Below are positions 11,580 to 22,679 of a DNA stretch of 64,000 nt, one piece after another. The stretch lies in assembly GCA_015847255.1 (NCBI GenBank), contig JADLZK010011212.1, positions 182,958 through 246,957 on the forward strand, written 5' to 3'. The stretch comes from Hyparrhenia diplandra (lineage: Eukaryota; Streptophyta; Magnoliopsida; Poales; Poaceae). The translations under genes and the position numbers were made by a program. The notes beneath the pieces are model-generated. The model was not told the DNA's origin, ran no database searches, and saw only the letters and a program-made list of their open reading frames with translations. Every line of letters starts with the position of its first letter. The first letter of the stretch is position 1.

Positions 11580-11799
11580 GCGACAAACTAGTGAGGTTGT
11601 GAACTTGAAATTGTTGAAATTGAACTTGTGAACTAGTGAGGACGACAAACTTGTGACTCGTTGGATGTTATGTAATATATGTGTCGTTTTGTGCCATATA
11701 TATGTGTCAATTCTCTGCTGCAATAATCTGTGTTATATATGGATATATATGTGTGTCAATTGACTGCTTTGTAACAAAAAAAAAAAAAAAAATAAATGG

Positions 11800-12296
11800 A
11801 TCTATCCCGTGAGCAGCTCACGGGATATCGATCAAAGGATATCCCGTGAGCATATATCACGGCTCACGGGATATCGAACCAGATATCCCGTGAGCCATAT
11901 GCACAGCTCACGGGATATTAACCAAAGCTATCCCGTGAGCTTAGCTTATGGCTCGCGGGATATCGGTGGTGGGACCCCCGCCACCCACCGTGGCGTGGCG
12001 GGGACACCGGCCGTAACGGGCACGCCTATCCCGTGAGCTACCCCCCGTTAGGCTCACGGGATAGAGGGTCCGTAGCGGGTTTGCCTCCGCCCCCGTTGGC
12101 GTCGCGGAGGCCCCCGTTAAGTCTTGCCCGTGGCGTTGTGCGCTCCACGGGATAGGAGTATAGGCGCAGCTCACGGGATATCCCGCTATCCCGATGATTT
12201 CTATCCCGTGCGCGAGGATATCCGTGAGCAACTCACGGGATAGCCGTTCCCGTGGGTGTAAGGGCCTATCCCGTGAGCAATGGCTCACGGGATATC
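11800..12296. repeat. CACTA-1 right subterminal repeats
   Basis: About 16 copies of TATCCCGTGAGC or GCTCACGGGATA, again mostly as facing pairs, fill the last 500 bp before the right TIR. An A18-type run at about 11776 marks the boundary with the AT-rich 3' flank of the second gene. Confidence 0.9.
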
Positions 12297-12315
12297 TCTC
12301 GATTCGGTAGTGGCA
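12296..12315 (-). repeat. CACTA-1 right TIR with target duplication
   Basis: The plus strand reads TCTCGATTCGGTAGTG ending at 12312, followed by the target duplication GCA at 12313-12315. Confidence 0.93.
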
Positions 12316-13332
12316 TGGTTCTTCTGCAGAAATAAAACCGAAAGTGTATTAATAATGTAAAGTTTAGGGACCATTATTATTTTGAATACGAGAAGTAGAG
12401 CACAATCATACTAGAAAGATGCTCGTCAAGGGTTGGTCCTTGCAAATACTCGAAGCATAGAGCTCTTTCTTCCACCCTAGCAGAAACATATTCTCCTTCG
12501 TGCTTAACAGACACTTGTGCTATATGATAGCTGTAACCAACTAATTGGACGGTGTTCGGATGTTGGACCCACGTAAGTTTATTAATCTCATTTTTAAATT
12601 CTCCTTCCAAAATCGGTATATGATGAAGAAGCTTCATCACAGCAATGCATTTCCCATTGTCCCGTACTCCCTGTTAAAACGTCTTGCTATTGTGGTAAAT
12701 GGGTTAAGTAAATTGCTGGTGATGAATATGAATGATACATATACATACCTTGTAAACGGTACCATACCTGCTCTGACCAATTATGCGATCTTCAGAAAAA
12801 TTGTTAGTGATGCAGTTTAAGAACTCGTGTGTAAACTTCTCTGCATACGGACTGAATGGAACCAAGTAAGGCTTAGGTGGCTTAGGCGGCGGCGGCTTAG
12901 GCGGCTCTGGCTTAGGCGGCGGCGGTGTGGCGGCCACGCTGATGATATGTGCTGCGGCGAGCTTTCGCAGCTTGTTCACGATATCGACTGGGTCGACAAT
13001 CCCAATTACAGTAATCTTCTGATCCCGTATGTCGACGGCAATGGAGTCGACACCTGAGACTCCATCGAGTTGTTGTCATCAACAAATAATCCACAAACAA
13101 AACAGGATACAACAGGTGTATAAAACTGAAAAGTGAAAATAAAAAGAGGGTAAGTTGTACCAGAGAAGGTGGAGATTGTTTTGAGCGCCTTCGTCTGCAT
13201 CCTGTCGTTAGGAAGATCTACTCCTAACACAATCCTCTGCTGTCGTTAGAGCAGAAACAAGATCAGCAACCGATGGAGGAATTGGCAATGAAAAGAACAG
13301 CAAATCAGTAGTGATACCGCCATGGGGGGCAT
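12313..13332 (-). pseudogene. HMA-tandem kinase copy A, 5' part (HMA domain and kinase 1 N-lobe)
   Basis: Exons on the minus strand: 13318-13332 (short start exon, inferred, coding MPPMA), 13161-13236, 12749-13053, 12412-12670, and the first bases of exon 5 (12313-12323). Exons 2-3 code an HMA fold (RIVLGVDLPNDR, then GVDSIAVDIRDQKITVIG and VDPVDIVNKLRK). The metal-binding CxxC pair is absent. A proline-rich linker follows (TPPPPKPEPPKPPPPKPPKP), then the kinase 1 glycine loop IGQSRYGTVYK. Exon 4 has the lysine motif (CIAVMKLL) and ends LDEHLSS. All phases agree and no stop occurs. The reading continues at 2234 on the far side of CACTA-1. The transposon splits exon 5 eleven bases after its acceptor, so no normal transcript is expected unless the whole element is spliced out. 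Confidence 0.87.
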
Positions 13333-13334
13333 CT

Positions 13335-13680
13335 TGCCGACGTGAATGTAGATCCAAAGAGGCAAATGTGATGGATTCTATGGATTCTGCTTCGTCGATG
13401 GATTCTATGGGACTAAATCCACCATCTTCCGACAGCGCAAATTAGTTGAGGCCCGGAGAGACCAACGCCGCCGGCGAGCGCGGCGTAGCTGGGTGCGTCT
13501 GGCGACCAGCTCCGGCGCTTCAGGGGCAGCCGGGCCGAGGAGATGAGGACAACTTGGCTTCGCTGCTGGTGATGGAGACGCAATAATTGGGCGAGGGCGA
13601 GGCTGCAGTAGAAGGCAGCAGAGACGTCGCGGTGCGCTTGACTTCTCGTCTCGAGCGACGACTGCGGTAGGTGACGTGTG
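13335..13680 (-). promoter_or_regulatory. GC-rich 5' leader/promoter of copy A, shared with copy B
   Basis: This block is clearly similar to 38440-38795, upstream of copy B, including GCCGCCGGCGAGCGCGGCG and TGACTTCTCGTCTCGAGCGA. Similarity reaches about 350 bp upstream of the start exon and then fades, so this is the conserved leader and probable core promoter. No well-placed TATA box is visible. Confidence 0.6.
13405..13425 (-). promoter_or_regulatory. Candidate short upstream ORF, 6 codons
   Basis: On the minus strand, ATGGTGGATTTAGTCCCATAG codes MVDLVP and stop. The same uORF, with one codon changed (MVDLLP), sits at the matching place in copy B. If transcription starts in the GC-rich block, it precedes the main start and could reduce translation. 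Confidence 0.4.
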
Positions 13681-14154
13681 GTCTGCCGTATTCAGTCACG
13701 TTCTGATAATAGCTACTACTATCTATTATCTGATTTTTGTTCAGCTAGTGGGATAGTTGTCTTTTTTTTTTTTTTCTTAATAACCCAGGAGACTTCGCTT
13801 TCTCATATTAAGAAAATGAGGTTTTTACATCAGGGGCGCATTATAAGTAAGCAATGGATCCTCGCGCCGTAAACCACTCGTAGAGCAACCTACTACTTAC
13901 TAAACTCCCAAGATTTTTGGCACCGGCCGAAATCCACTGCTCTGCCTTTCCTTCCATGTTTCCCAGGCCTGGAGCTACTAGGTTAGTTGTTATTCTTAAT
14001 TGTCTTTGCTTCGCTATAAATTTCATGCGTGCGTGTAATAGATAGACTAATTAATAGTACAACTGTACAAGATACAGTAAGTAACAACACATTATTGTAG
14101 TAACATTTTGAACCGTTCACGTGGCGTCCATCGACAAGTCTACATTCGGCCTTA
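13681..14154. other. Non-coding spacer
   Basis: A T14 run at about 13762 and AT-rich sequence. I see no gene or repeat that I can name. Confidence 0.5.
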
Positions 14155-14656
14155 GACTATCTGCAGCGGCAAACGGGACATGGTACTGGAGGAGAGTTTT
14201 TGCGTAAAATGAGCTGCAGCGGGTACTGTAAATGCTACTGGATGGTCCCGCATCGCACGCCGGTTCTGGAAGTAAGGCGTGGTAGCGTTGCTTCGCTACA
14301 GCCGGCTGCTGGCCCACCATGTCGCGCGCGTGAGAGAATTGAAAGAGAGGTGAGAGAATCAACTGCGGGCCCCACTAAGTAAAGTAACAAAAAATGTTAT
14401 AACTTGTAAACTAAAAAGACAAAATTAAATTCCGATTCTGGCGGGTGAATTTGTTTGATAAATCCTTTAAAACTAGATCTCACACGCGGATATATTTAGA
14501 TAAAATTATAAGTTTAACCCCCAATGATGGTGGTTGGTATAGAGAAGGTAAATAGAGGAACATGAGTGCGGGTAAAGTAGGATTGAAAAGGAGAGAATCT
14601 TGATGCACAAGGGATGTATAGAGGGAGTAAATAGAGGAACATGAGTGCGGATAGTC
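14155..14656. mobile_element. PIF/Harbinger-like MITE, 502 bp, TTA target duplication
   Basis: The ends GACTATCTGCAGCGG and, reverse-complemented, GACTATCCGCACTCAT are inverted, and both are flanked by TTA (14152-14154 and 14657-14659). The interior is non-coding and has a repeated stretch (GTAAATAGAGGAACATGAGT) near the right end. Confidence 0.75.
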
Positions 14657-14698
14657 TTAATTATTTGATAGGACACGTGAGACGTGCCACCGAAATTA

Positions 14699-14939
14699 GG
14701 TGGTGTTTAGTTGGTGAAATATTTTGGGTTCGGGAACCTGTAAGACTTTTTCGTTTGTATTTGGTAATTATTGTCCCATCATGAACTAACTAGGTTTAAA
14801 AGATTCGTCTCGTACTTTTTAACCAAAGTATGCAATTAGTTTTTTTATTTACCTACATTTAACGCCTAACGACGTTAAGAGATTCGATGTGGCGGAGAAC
14901 TGTAAGACTTTTGGGTTCATGCGGCAACTAAACACAGCC
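14699..14939. mobile_element. Grass MITE with GTGTTTAGTT ends, about 240 bp
   Basis: The left end has GGTGTTTAGTTGGTGAAA and the right end carries the inverted CAACTAAACACAGCC. The interior has the AGATTCGTCTCGTAC and AGAGATTCGATGTGGCGG segments common in this family. Exact ends and target duplication are not resolved. Confidence 0.75.
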
Positions 14940-15108
14940 TGGTTGGTTTCGTTTACCAGTTGGAAGAAAAAAAACAGGGAAACGTACATATCGTGTCCCT
15001 ATGGCACTCGATGACATGCAGATGCAGGGGCCCAATGGCGCCATGGCACGGGTCGTGATTAGTGACAGGACTGAAGGCCGGCAGGGCAAGTTTGGACGCA
15101 TCCTTGGA

Positions 15109-15150
15109 AAATCGACACGCATATGACTGGAAAATCGACACGCATATGAC
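15109..15150 (+). repeat. Short tandem repeat, 23-bp unit x2
   Basis: GGAAAATCGACACGCATATG occurs twice in direct succession. Confidence 0.85.
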
Positions 15151-16334
15151 TGCATAATCCCCCTGCTGTCTGAAGCGAAAGGGAAGCATTACCTAGCAGC
15201 ACACAGTTCTAGGTCCTTTCTTGATGTTTCCAATCACAATAGACCAAGCTTATTTCAACATAACAGTAACGGTAGCCGTCGTCATGATCGAGTTGGTTCA
15301 CTAAATCACAGCTGTCGTGATCACACACCTGCTGTGTAGTGAAAATTTGCAATGCCATTATGCCAACATGCTCTTGGCACTGCCACAGAGAAAAACAGGG
15401 CAACTCTGTCTGTGGCCATTTCTACAATACCTATTTGAAGTTCTACGATTCCTACTGACAAACAGGCCTCTATTGTTCACTCTCTCTTGCGCAATTTCTC
15501 TCCATTTGTACTCAAATGACCATGTGCGATATGTGTGATCTCATATCAAAAGCAAGACAAATTGCTACAATATCTAGTTTCAAAGAAAATCAAAAAGGAA
15601 AAGTTCATAAATAAGGAAGGATATGTCGTCTTTGGCAAGTCCGATTTGTCTTAGGCGCATGGATATGGCATTCCGATGTTCCAAGTAAAAGTCAACCAAG
15701 GTTTAGCTCTTAACCTTGCTCTTGATGTCATTTATGGCCATACATGCACATAACGCATAGGAGATGTATCCCAACTTCCGACGGCCTCAAATATGAATCT
15801 TTTTTTTTTCTGCTCGTGCCCTTAAGCACAAACCGTATTTCATTAAGCAAAAGTAGAGTTTGTTACATCGATGATCATGGTGCGAACACATGGTTGATTT
15901 AGATCAAATGTGTTTACTTGTGTGAATGAGTGATTGTCAACGGTCAGTCAACATTTTACTTCTATATTCCATTATTCTTTATGGGTGGCTATGCTCACCG
16001 GCAGACACGTGGAGTGTGTCGAAGGCGTATCTCTTTGGTTTGTGTTGGACAGGTGTGGAGCTCAAAGATGGTAGCCGATGGCGAGGTGAAGGAGCCAAGG
16101 AGGGCGTGATGCGGGCGACGGGACCGCGGAGAGGTGAAGGACGGGCGTGAGGCTTGGACCGAGGGACCGGATCATTTGGGTGGCTAGCCATGGTGGCTTA
16201 CATCACGAGACATCGGCGAATGCAAGAGAACATGGTGGGACCGTGTCGATCGGGTCAAGACGGCGGTGTGCAAGCGAGCCGGGCGGCTCGGATGACTTGG
16301 CCTTTCGAGGCGGTCAAGACCGGTGCATGCGATG

Positions 16335-16470
16335 GAGGTTTGGTGGTTTGGGCCTCAAAACCATCGGTGGCGATTTCGTGGTTTGGGCCTCAAAACCACG
16401 GGCGCGGGTTTGGTGGTTTGGGCCTTAAAACCATTGGTGGCGGGTTTCGCGGGTTTGGGCGTGTAAACCG
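16335..16470 (+). repeat. Minisatellite, GGTTTGGGCCTCAAAACCA units
   Basis: Three to four diverged copies of a roughly 40-bp unit built on TGGTTTGGGCCTCAAAACCA lie inside the solo LTR, upstream of its TATA-like sequence. Confidence 0.75.
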
Positions 16471-17340
16471 GGCGGATGTTCCGGTGGGCCGGAGGCGGCA
16501 CGTGGCGGCCTCTGGGAGATTGCGTGAAGCAATGCTACAGATGAGGCGGCACGGTGGCCGTCAGATCAGAAGATATCCTAGTTCAACAATTATGCCCTTG
16601 GCTAAGTGGTTTCGGCAATTGTATCATTAGGGTAGGGTGGTCATTGTGACCCGGGACTATAAATAGAGAGGGCAGCCCTCCATCTCAGGTTGCCTCTCCA
16701 GTTTTCAGTGTCCATTACGGTCTATAATTGTTCTGAGTGGGAGAGTCCGGACAATTATTTTGTGATCTGTGTTCGTAGGAAGCACACCCCTGAGTCGGTG
16801 CATGCCTTTGGGTTTTTGGGGTCATATCATTTCACCGTCTCTACTGTGATTTGCTCACGAGTTTTTTTGTGTTCTTGTGCTCTATTTTCGCAGCTCTTTT
16901 TGCCTCCCCTTTCTAGTGCTTTCGATTTGTTGTTTGTGGATCGTTTGGTTCGATTCTTCTTCACGTGATTTGTGCTACTTTGTCTACCTAAGAGATTCAC
17001 CGAAGGAATTTGTTTCGATCCACACGAATCCATAGATCGAAGCACTTTTTTGTGTTCGTGTTCTTGTTTCTCGGTTTCGGCACGAGATCTAAAAATCCTA
17101 AAAATTCACTAGGTGAAGTGCTACAATTTCTTGGGATTAGGTTTTCCATAGTGCCTAGATCATCTGAGTCATTTTTTTGTGGCGTGAGATTCGGATTTGA
17201 TCGAGTTGTGATCGATCCAAGCTTCAGGCGATTTTTCGGAGTTGCTGGAATCGGGGACAGTTCGCCCTCACTGGCAGATAGTCTGGCCATCGAGTCTGGA
17301 TTCCATGCACTAAGTCTGTACATGAGTCACTTTGACACGT

Positions 17341-17705
17341 AGGCATCGGCCTGTCCGATCCAAGAACGTGGATTGTCCGAGCTCGTCCAGACCAGTTCCA
17401 GCAAGGTTTTCTCAACGTTCGTTTTTCGGGTTTTTGTTGTCCGACTGTCCGCCTGTGTCCTGCGTTGTCGAGTCCAGCAGCACTTCATTTTCTGGAGTTT
17501 CAACGTCGGACTGTCCGACACGCAGGCATCAGCAGACTGTCCGATCGAAGAACGCGGATTGTCCGAGCTCGTCCAGACCAGTTCTAGCAAGGTTTTCTCA
17601 ACGTTCGTTTTCGGGTTTTGCTGTCCGACTGTCCGCCTGTGTCCTGCGTTGTCAAGTCCAGCAGCACTTCATTTTCTGGAGTTTCAACGTTGGACTGTCC
17701 ACAGT
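17341..17705 (+). repeat. Tandem duplication, 183-bp unit x2, inside the solo LTR
   Basis: AGGCATC at 17341 and 17524 opens two near-identical units containing GATTGTCCGAGCTCGTCCAG and TGTCCGCCTGTGTCCTGCGT. Multiple GACTGTCCG motifs occur within and after them. Confidence 0.85.
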
Positions 17706-18234
17706 CCTTGGCCGGACTGTGCGCCGTTGTTCTACAACAAGCGTGATCAGCTCTGCTGTTGCCATGTGCTTTAACTGCCAGATTGTCTGGTATCCAAGGC
17801 CCGGACTGTCTGAGCCCCTGTTTCCTGTGAAGGCCGAAGTGCATTTTCACAAGCCTTTGCTCGAAAATTTCGTGGTCAGACTGTCCAGCCAACTTGTGTT
17901 GTTGTACTTATTTGCCTTAGTTCCGCTCGGTCTCGTGTCATTTTCTTTTGGTTGATCCGTTGTGCGTCTAGTACTTCTTCTAGCGCATCCACCTAGTTAC
18001 CTAGGTCGTGATCTTTCATGTGTGTGTGGGGTTTTGCTTTTGAGGGGAAGTAAAAGCTACAAGTTTGACAATTCGAAATAATTTTTCGATGCTCCTATTC
18101 AATCACCCCCCAGTCGTCGGTCCTTCACATGGTAATACCATGATTACGAGAGCTATACGCAAACAATGCGCAAGATTGTAATTACATAGTGATACTTTGT
18201 AACAGGAAAAGAAACGAGCCGACATCGCAGGTAA

Positions 18235-18720
18235 TCAGAGCAACGATGACGGCAACCTCAACTGAATGTACCCTTCCAGGCACCCGTCGTTGGATTGGTA
18301 TTCAATAGTCGCTGCGATTCTGTTGAATGTCCTATAGCACATTTCTTTACTTCGAAAGCATGCGGAGCCACGTCGGACTTGCTTTGGGATGATTTTTCTA
18401 CTGCTAAGCCACCACTGCAGCCCAACCGCACATTGAACGGACACCAGGCCATCTAGGTGCAGCCTCCTGAGCCATAGGGCCCAAATCTCCCTACTGAAGG
18501 CGCATCCCAGTAGCAGATGTGCGTCGTCTCTGGTACCTGATTGCAGATGATGCAACTGTCGGAGTCCTGCAGACCATGGTGGAATCCCCTGATTGCCTCC
18601 TTACTGGATAGGGCATGTGCATTGGTTGATTGATTCCTATTGCTTCTCAATCCTAAATCAGTAAACCTCTTACACTTAAGTAGGAACGGAACACAGAGTT
18701 CATGCATTCTATTTCAGAAG
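18235..18720 (-). pseudogene. LINE reverse-transcriptase zinc-binding (zf-RVT) fragment
   Basis: On the minus strand, SSKEAIRGFHH, CIICNQVPETTH, LLLGCAFSREIWAL and RKIIPKQVRRGSACF occur in order. They match the Cys-rich domain found after reverse transcriptase in plant LINE ORF2 (C-x2-C...H-x3/4-C, then W). One frame change separates the halves. No reverse transcriptase core is present, so this is a relic within block B. Confidence 0.7.
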
Positions 18721-18922
18721 ACAGGACATTGAAGTGTAGATTACAACTCCTATTGCAAATTACTTGCAGCCCATATGTCTGTATGGATATATCATATATG
18801 GTCTTGGCTTGGTGGAACGGAGGAGACATATATAGGCAATATAGAAAGACTCATATGGGGGGCATAACCATAATACCATGGATGGTTACATTAAGTGCCA
18901 TTAATATTGGCAATATTTGAAG

Positions 18923-19521
18923 CTAAGTCACCGGGGAACGGGAACGAGGCACCGTTCCGCGTCCCAGGAACTTCGTTCCTATTCGAGCGGGGGACGATGT
19001 GGAACGGTTCGGGGACTGTGGCGGAACTTCGTCCCCGAGAAAATAGGAGCAGGGACGGGAAGGTGATCTGGATCTGCGGCGGAACTTCGTCCCGGCGTAA
19101 GAGCAGCGACATTAGGAAGGCGAAGCAGCAGTCAGGTCACGCGTCCCGTGCGGCGGCGCTGCATCGGGAAGCGAATTGGGCGGCAGTTAGTCAAATTCGC
19201 TAGGGAAGGCGGGGCGCCACCATTAATCCTCATCTGAACACGTACATCCCGGGATCGATCTCGTTCCTTTATAAGGTGAGCAGCCTGCTCCTGTTGCGTG
19301 TTGCCTGCACTTCTTCTTCTACCTCTCATCTGCTCCAGTTCTCCCTCGATCCTCGTCATCGTTCGGGAACATCGTTCCAGCTAAACATGGAACACGTTCC
19401 ATGTCCAAAAAAAACATGCTGAAGATGTATACCCATGACGTTCCATTCTTTTGGAAATCAACGTTCCTCGTTCCTCGTCCCTGTTCCACGACTCCGTCGT
19501 CAGGGGAACACGGTGACTTAG
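18923..19521. mobile_element. hAT-like non-autonomous element, 599 bp, 8-bp duplication
   Basis: The ends CTAAGTCACCG and CGGTGACTTAG are perfect 11-bp inverted repeats, flanked by ATTTGAAG at 18915-18922 and 19522-19529. The equivalent site in the array copies near 22435 and 54485 is empty. The interior is unusually GC-rich with many GGAACG/CGTTCC motifs. An 8-bp duplication suggests hAT. No transposase is present. Confidence 0.85.
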
Positions 19522-19769
19522 ATTTGAAGTGACCATGGATGGTTACAATATCAGCATTTCATCTTAAGTGACCTGCATGAGCACTAGTGGTAATCAATGT
19601 CCATTCTAACCATAGTACCATTTGACCAACCAGAGCAGTGTTACAATAAAACATAAAAGACTGCCATGAATTTAATATGTTCATTGCCTTGAGAGATATT
19701 GCTCATAGAGTCTGCATGAATGCTCTATTGTGCAGCTTATTAGTGGCGAACAATAATTTTTTTAGCGAA

Positions 19770-20120
19770 ACAGCAGGGGCTAGGCGCCCCTAGTGTGCTT
19801 TAATTGATCAAAAGAAAGGGAAAAAAAGTTCCTTACAAAACATCCTCATGAAACAAAAAAGCTTACAAAGAAAATTTAAAAAAAATACACAAAAGCTTCT
19901 ATCCATTGATCACCTAAAGGGAAGTCGAACAGAAGCCGGGATTCCCTTTAAGATTATATCATTTCGAGGCATCCAAATAGACCAGCACATAGTTACTATA
20001 ATCTCCATATAAAACTGCAGATAAAGCTGAGTTCTAAAGGTTTAAAAAATCTCAATAGGTGAGCAATTTGATGGCACAAGAAGACCCAACGTGTTCCAGC
20101 AGGCCAAAGTCAACAATAAT
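19770..20120 (-). pseudogene. LINE 3' end remnant in block D (first copy)
   Basis: The minus strand carries a degraded C-terminus of a plant LINE ORF2 and its AT-rich tail. The plus-strand phrase TTAATTGATCAAAAGAAAG marks the 3' end. The three D copies (here, 22680-23060 and 54690-55060) share it. Confidence 0.5.
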
Positions 20121-22034
20121 GAGTACAGCTGCAATCTGGTTTCACTGCAGTTCCAGTTTGCGTATCAGATATGAAATATAATCTTTCCATGGTTGCTAGC
20201 CACTACTCAGTTGTTGAGCCATGTGCACGAGTTCCACCTAGATCCTGAAAGCCTCACAATCCTAATTTGTAAATTAATCTACTCTAGCAGGCTGAAGAAC
20301 CAAGTCATTCACACTGTCAATGGAAAGAACCACATTGCTGGTGTGACCGTGATGTGTGCAGTTTTGGATACCAGACATGGCTGTGTGATTGAAATCCTTG
20401 AGTGGAAATATATGGTAGGTTCACTGGGTGATGTTTGTTGATGCTGTTGTAAACATGGAGGGGCACAGGCAATTTAACTGGATGGACTAGGAACATACTG
20501 CTATGGTTTGTGTATATACATATATATGTGTAGGTGACTGAATCGGCTCCACAGATTACAAATGTGTCTTTCGTTTGCTTAGAAATTTGCCATGGTTGTG
20601 TACAAATACTGCCATGGGTTGTGTATAAACTCGAAGTCACACCTAGCATTAATATAATGTACTTTGATCATAGGTGGTAATGGTGCGATGTCATGAGCTT
20701 GCTTGCTAACCAGTATACAATAGAGACGAAAGTAAATGGTCATTATTGTCATGAGCACACTAATACATATTGCCCTGTGTCGAAACAAAACAATATATAC
20801 AAGCCATCATGCTCTAGGTCCTTTCATCAGAAAACAATATATACAAGCCATCATCATCATGGGTCTGAAGCGAAAGGGAAGCATTACCTAACTAGCTAGT
20901 CTGGTGAGCAGCAGCACACAGTTCTAGGTCCTTTCTAGACCTGCATGCTTTTTCAACATAACTGTAACAGTAACCGCGTTGTCATCATCGTGGTGGTTCA
21001 CTAAATCACAATTGTCACAATCGCACACGCTATTGTGCTGTGTAGAGAAAATTTGCAAGCCAACATGCTGTTGTTGGCACTGCCACAAAGAAGAACAGGG
21101 CAACTCTGTCTGTGGTCATTTCTACAATACTTATTTGAAGTTCTACGATTCCTACTGACAAACAGGCCTCTATTGTTCAATTTCTCTCCATTTGTACTCA
21201 AATGACCAGGTGCGATATGTGTGATCTTATATCAAAAGCAATAAAAATTGCTACGTTCTCTAGTTTCAAAGAAAATCAAAAGGAAAAGTACAGAAATAGG
21301 GAAGGGTATGTCGTATTTGGAAAGTCTGATTTGTGTTTGGCAGCATGGATGTGGCATTCCGATGTTCCAGCTAAAATTAACCAAGGTTTAGCTCTTAAAC
21401 CTTGCTCTTGACACCATTTATGGCTCTACATGCACAGAACGCTTAGGAGATGCATCCCAACTCGGACGGCCTCAAATATGCAAAAACAAAATCGCAACCT
21501 TGCAAAAATAAAAATAAAAAATATCAGCGACCTTATGTTAGTGTGTGGCCTCCTAGCTCGGCGGCACCTCGCCTAAGATCTAGAGGGATGTATTATGAGT
21601 CTATGACTCCATTTTCCCTTAATGAAGCACGTTCAAAGTGGACGCTTTCGAAAAAAAAGAAAAAAAAATATCGCGACCTTACAAAAGTAGAGTTTGTTAC
21701 ATCGACGCTCATGGTAATCCCATTATTACCGAGAGACACATGCAAACAAAGCACAAGATTGTAATTACATGACGATACACACTTTGCGACAGGAAAAGAA
21801 ACGAGCAGAGACACCCCAGGTAATCAGAGCAACGACGACGGCGGCCTCAACTGCCTTTACCTGGCCGGGCACCCGTCACTGGCTTCCTCTTCAATTGTCG
21901 CTTCAAGATTCCTTGGCGGCGCTGCATTTTGTTGAAGGTCCTAGCATTGGGATGACTTTTCTGCTGCCAAGCCACCACTGCAGCCCAAGCTCCCCCTGAA
22001 CGGACACCAGGCCATCCAGGTGCAGCCTCCTGAG

Positions 22035-22352
22035 CTAAAGGGCCCAAACCTCCCCACTGAAGACGCATCCCAGTAGCAGATGATGCGTCGTGTGGTGCCT
22101 GATCGCAGACGATGCAACTGTCAGAGTCCCGCTGCCGACGACCGTGGTGGAATCCCCTGGTTGCCTCTCCTTACTGGCCAGGGCATATGCATTGGTTGCT
22201 TGATTCCTAATGCTTCTCATTCCTAAATCAGTATTCATGCATGCTAATTCAGAAGACATGACATTGAAGTGTAGATGAGAACTTCTCTTGCAAATTACTT
22301 GCAGCCCATATTTCTGTATGGATATATGGTCTTGGCAGTGGAATGGAGACAT
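22035..22352 (-). pseudogene. LINE zf-RVT fragment, second array copy
   Basis: The minus-strand segment HHLLLGCVFSGEVWAL, preceded by remnants of the Cys motif, is homologous to the 18235-18720 relic but more broken. Confidence 0.6.
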
Positions 22353-22679
22353 ATATAGGCAATGTAGAAAGACTCATATGGGGGCATAACCATAATACCA
22401 TGGATCGATGGTGACATTAAGTGCCACTAATATTGGCAATTTGAATCAGCGCTTCATCTTAAGTGACCTGCATCGGCACTAGTGGTAATCAATGTTCATC
22501 CTAACCATAGTACTCTATTTGGCCAACCAGAGCGTTGCCATAAAACACAAAAAGAGGCTGCCATGAATTCAATATGTTCACTGTGTTGGAGAGATATTGC
22601 TCATAGAGTCTGCATGCATGCTCTATTGAGCAGCTTATTAGTAGCGAACAATAATTTTTGTATGAAGGGGAAACAGGAG

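Larger units (their letters stand above)
2235..12312 (+). mobile_element. CACTA (En/Spm) transposon CACTA-1, full length, 10,078 bp
   Basis: The left end begins CACTACCGGAAACGAGAG. The right end is its inverted partner, CACTACCGAATCGAGAG when reverse-complemented. The 3-bp target duplication GCA is present at 2232-2234 and 12313-12315. The paralogous kinase gene (copy B, near 35650) has no insertion at the equivalent site, which confirms both boundaries. Inside are dense subterminal repeats, a Tnp2-type transposase region (5155-8832) and a second gene of the Ptta/En/Spm type (8991-11579), both on the plus strand. The transposase is broken by frameshifts, so this copy is probably not autonomous. 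The ends are intact enough to be mobilised in trans by a related element. It is inserted in kinase 1 exon 5 of copy A. Confidence 0.95.
15881..18127 (+). mobile_element. Solo LTR, 2,247 bp, target duplication CATGG
   Basis: The element starts TGCGAACACATGG and ends GTCGGTCCTTCA. It is flanked on both sides by CATGG (15876-15880 and 18128-18132), and the other array copies lack it at this site. TG...CA ends, a 5-bp duplication, a promoter-like ACTATAAATAGAG at about 16658 and no coding or inner-LTR structure indicate a single LTR left after recombination between two LTRs. A non-autonomous element without obvious LTR pairs is the alternative. Confidence 0.82.

Noticed and set aside
13838..14026. 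Minus ORF of 61 codons between copy A and the MITEs
   Set aside because: No similarity to anything recognised, no splice context, and a length expected by chance.
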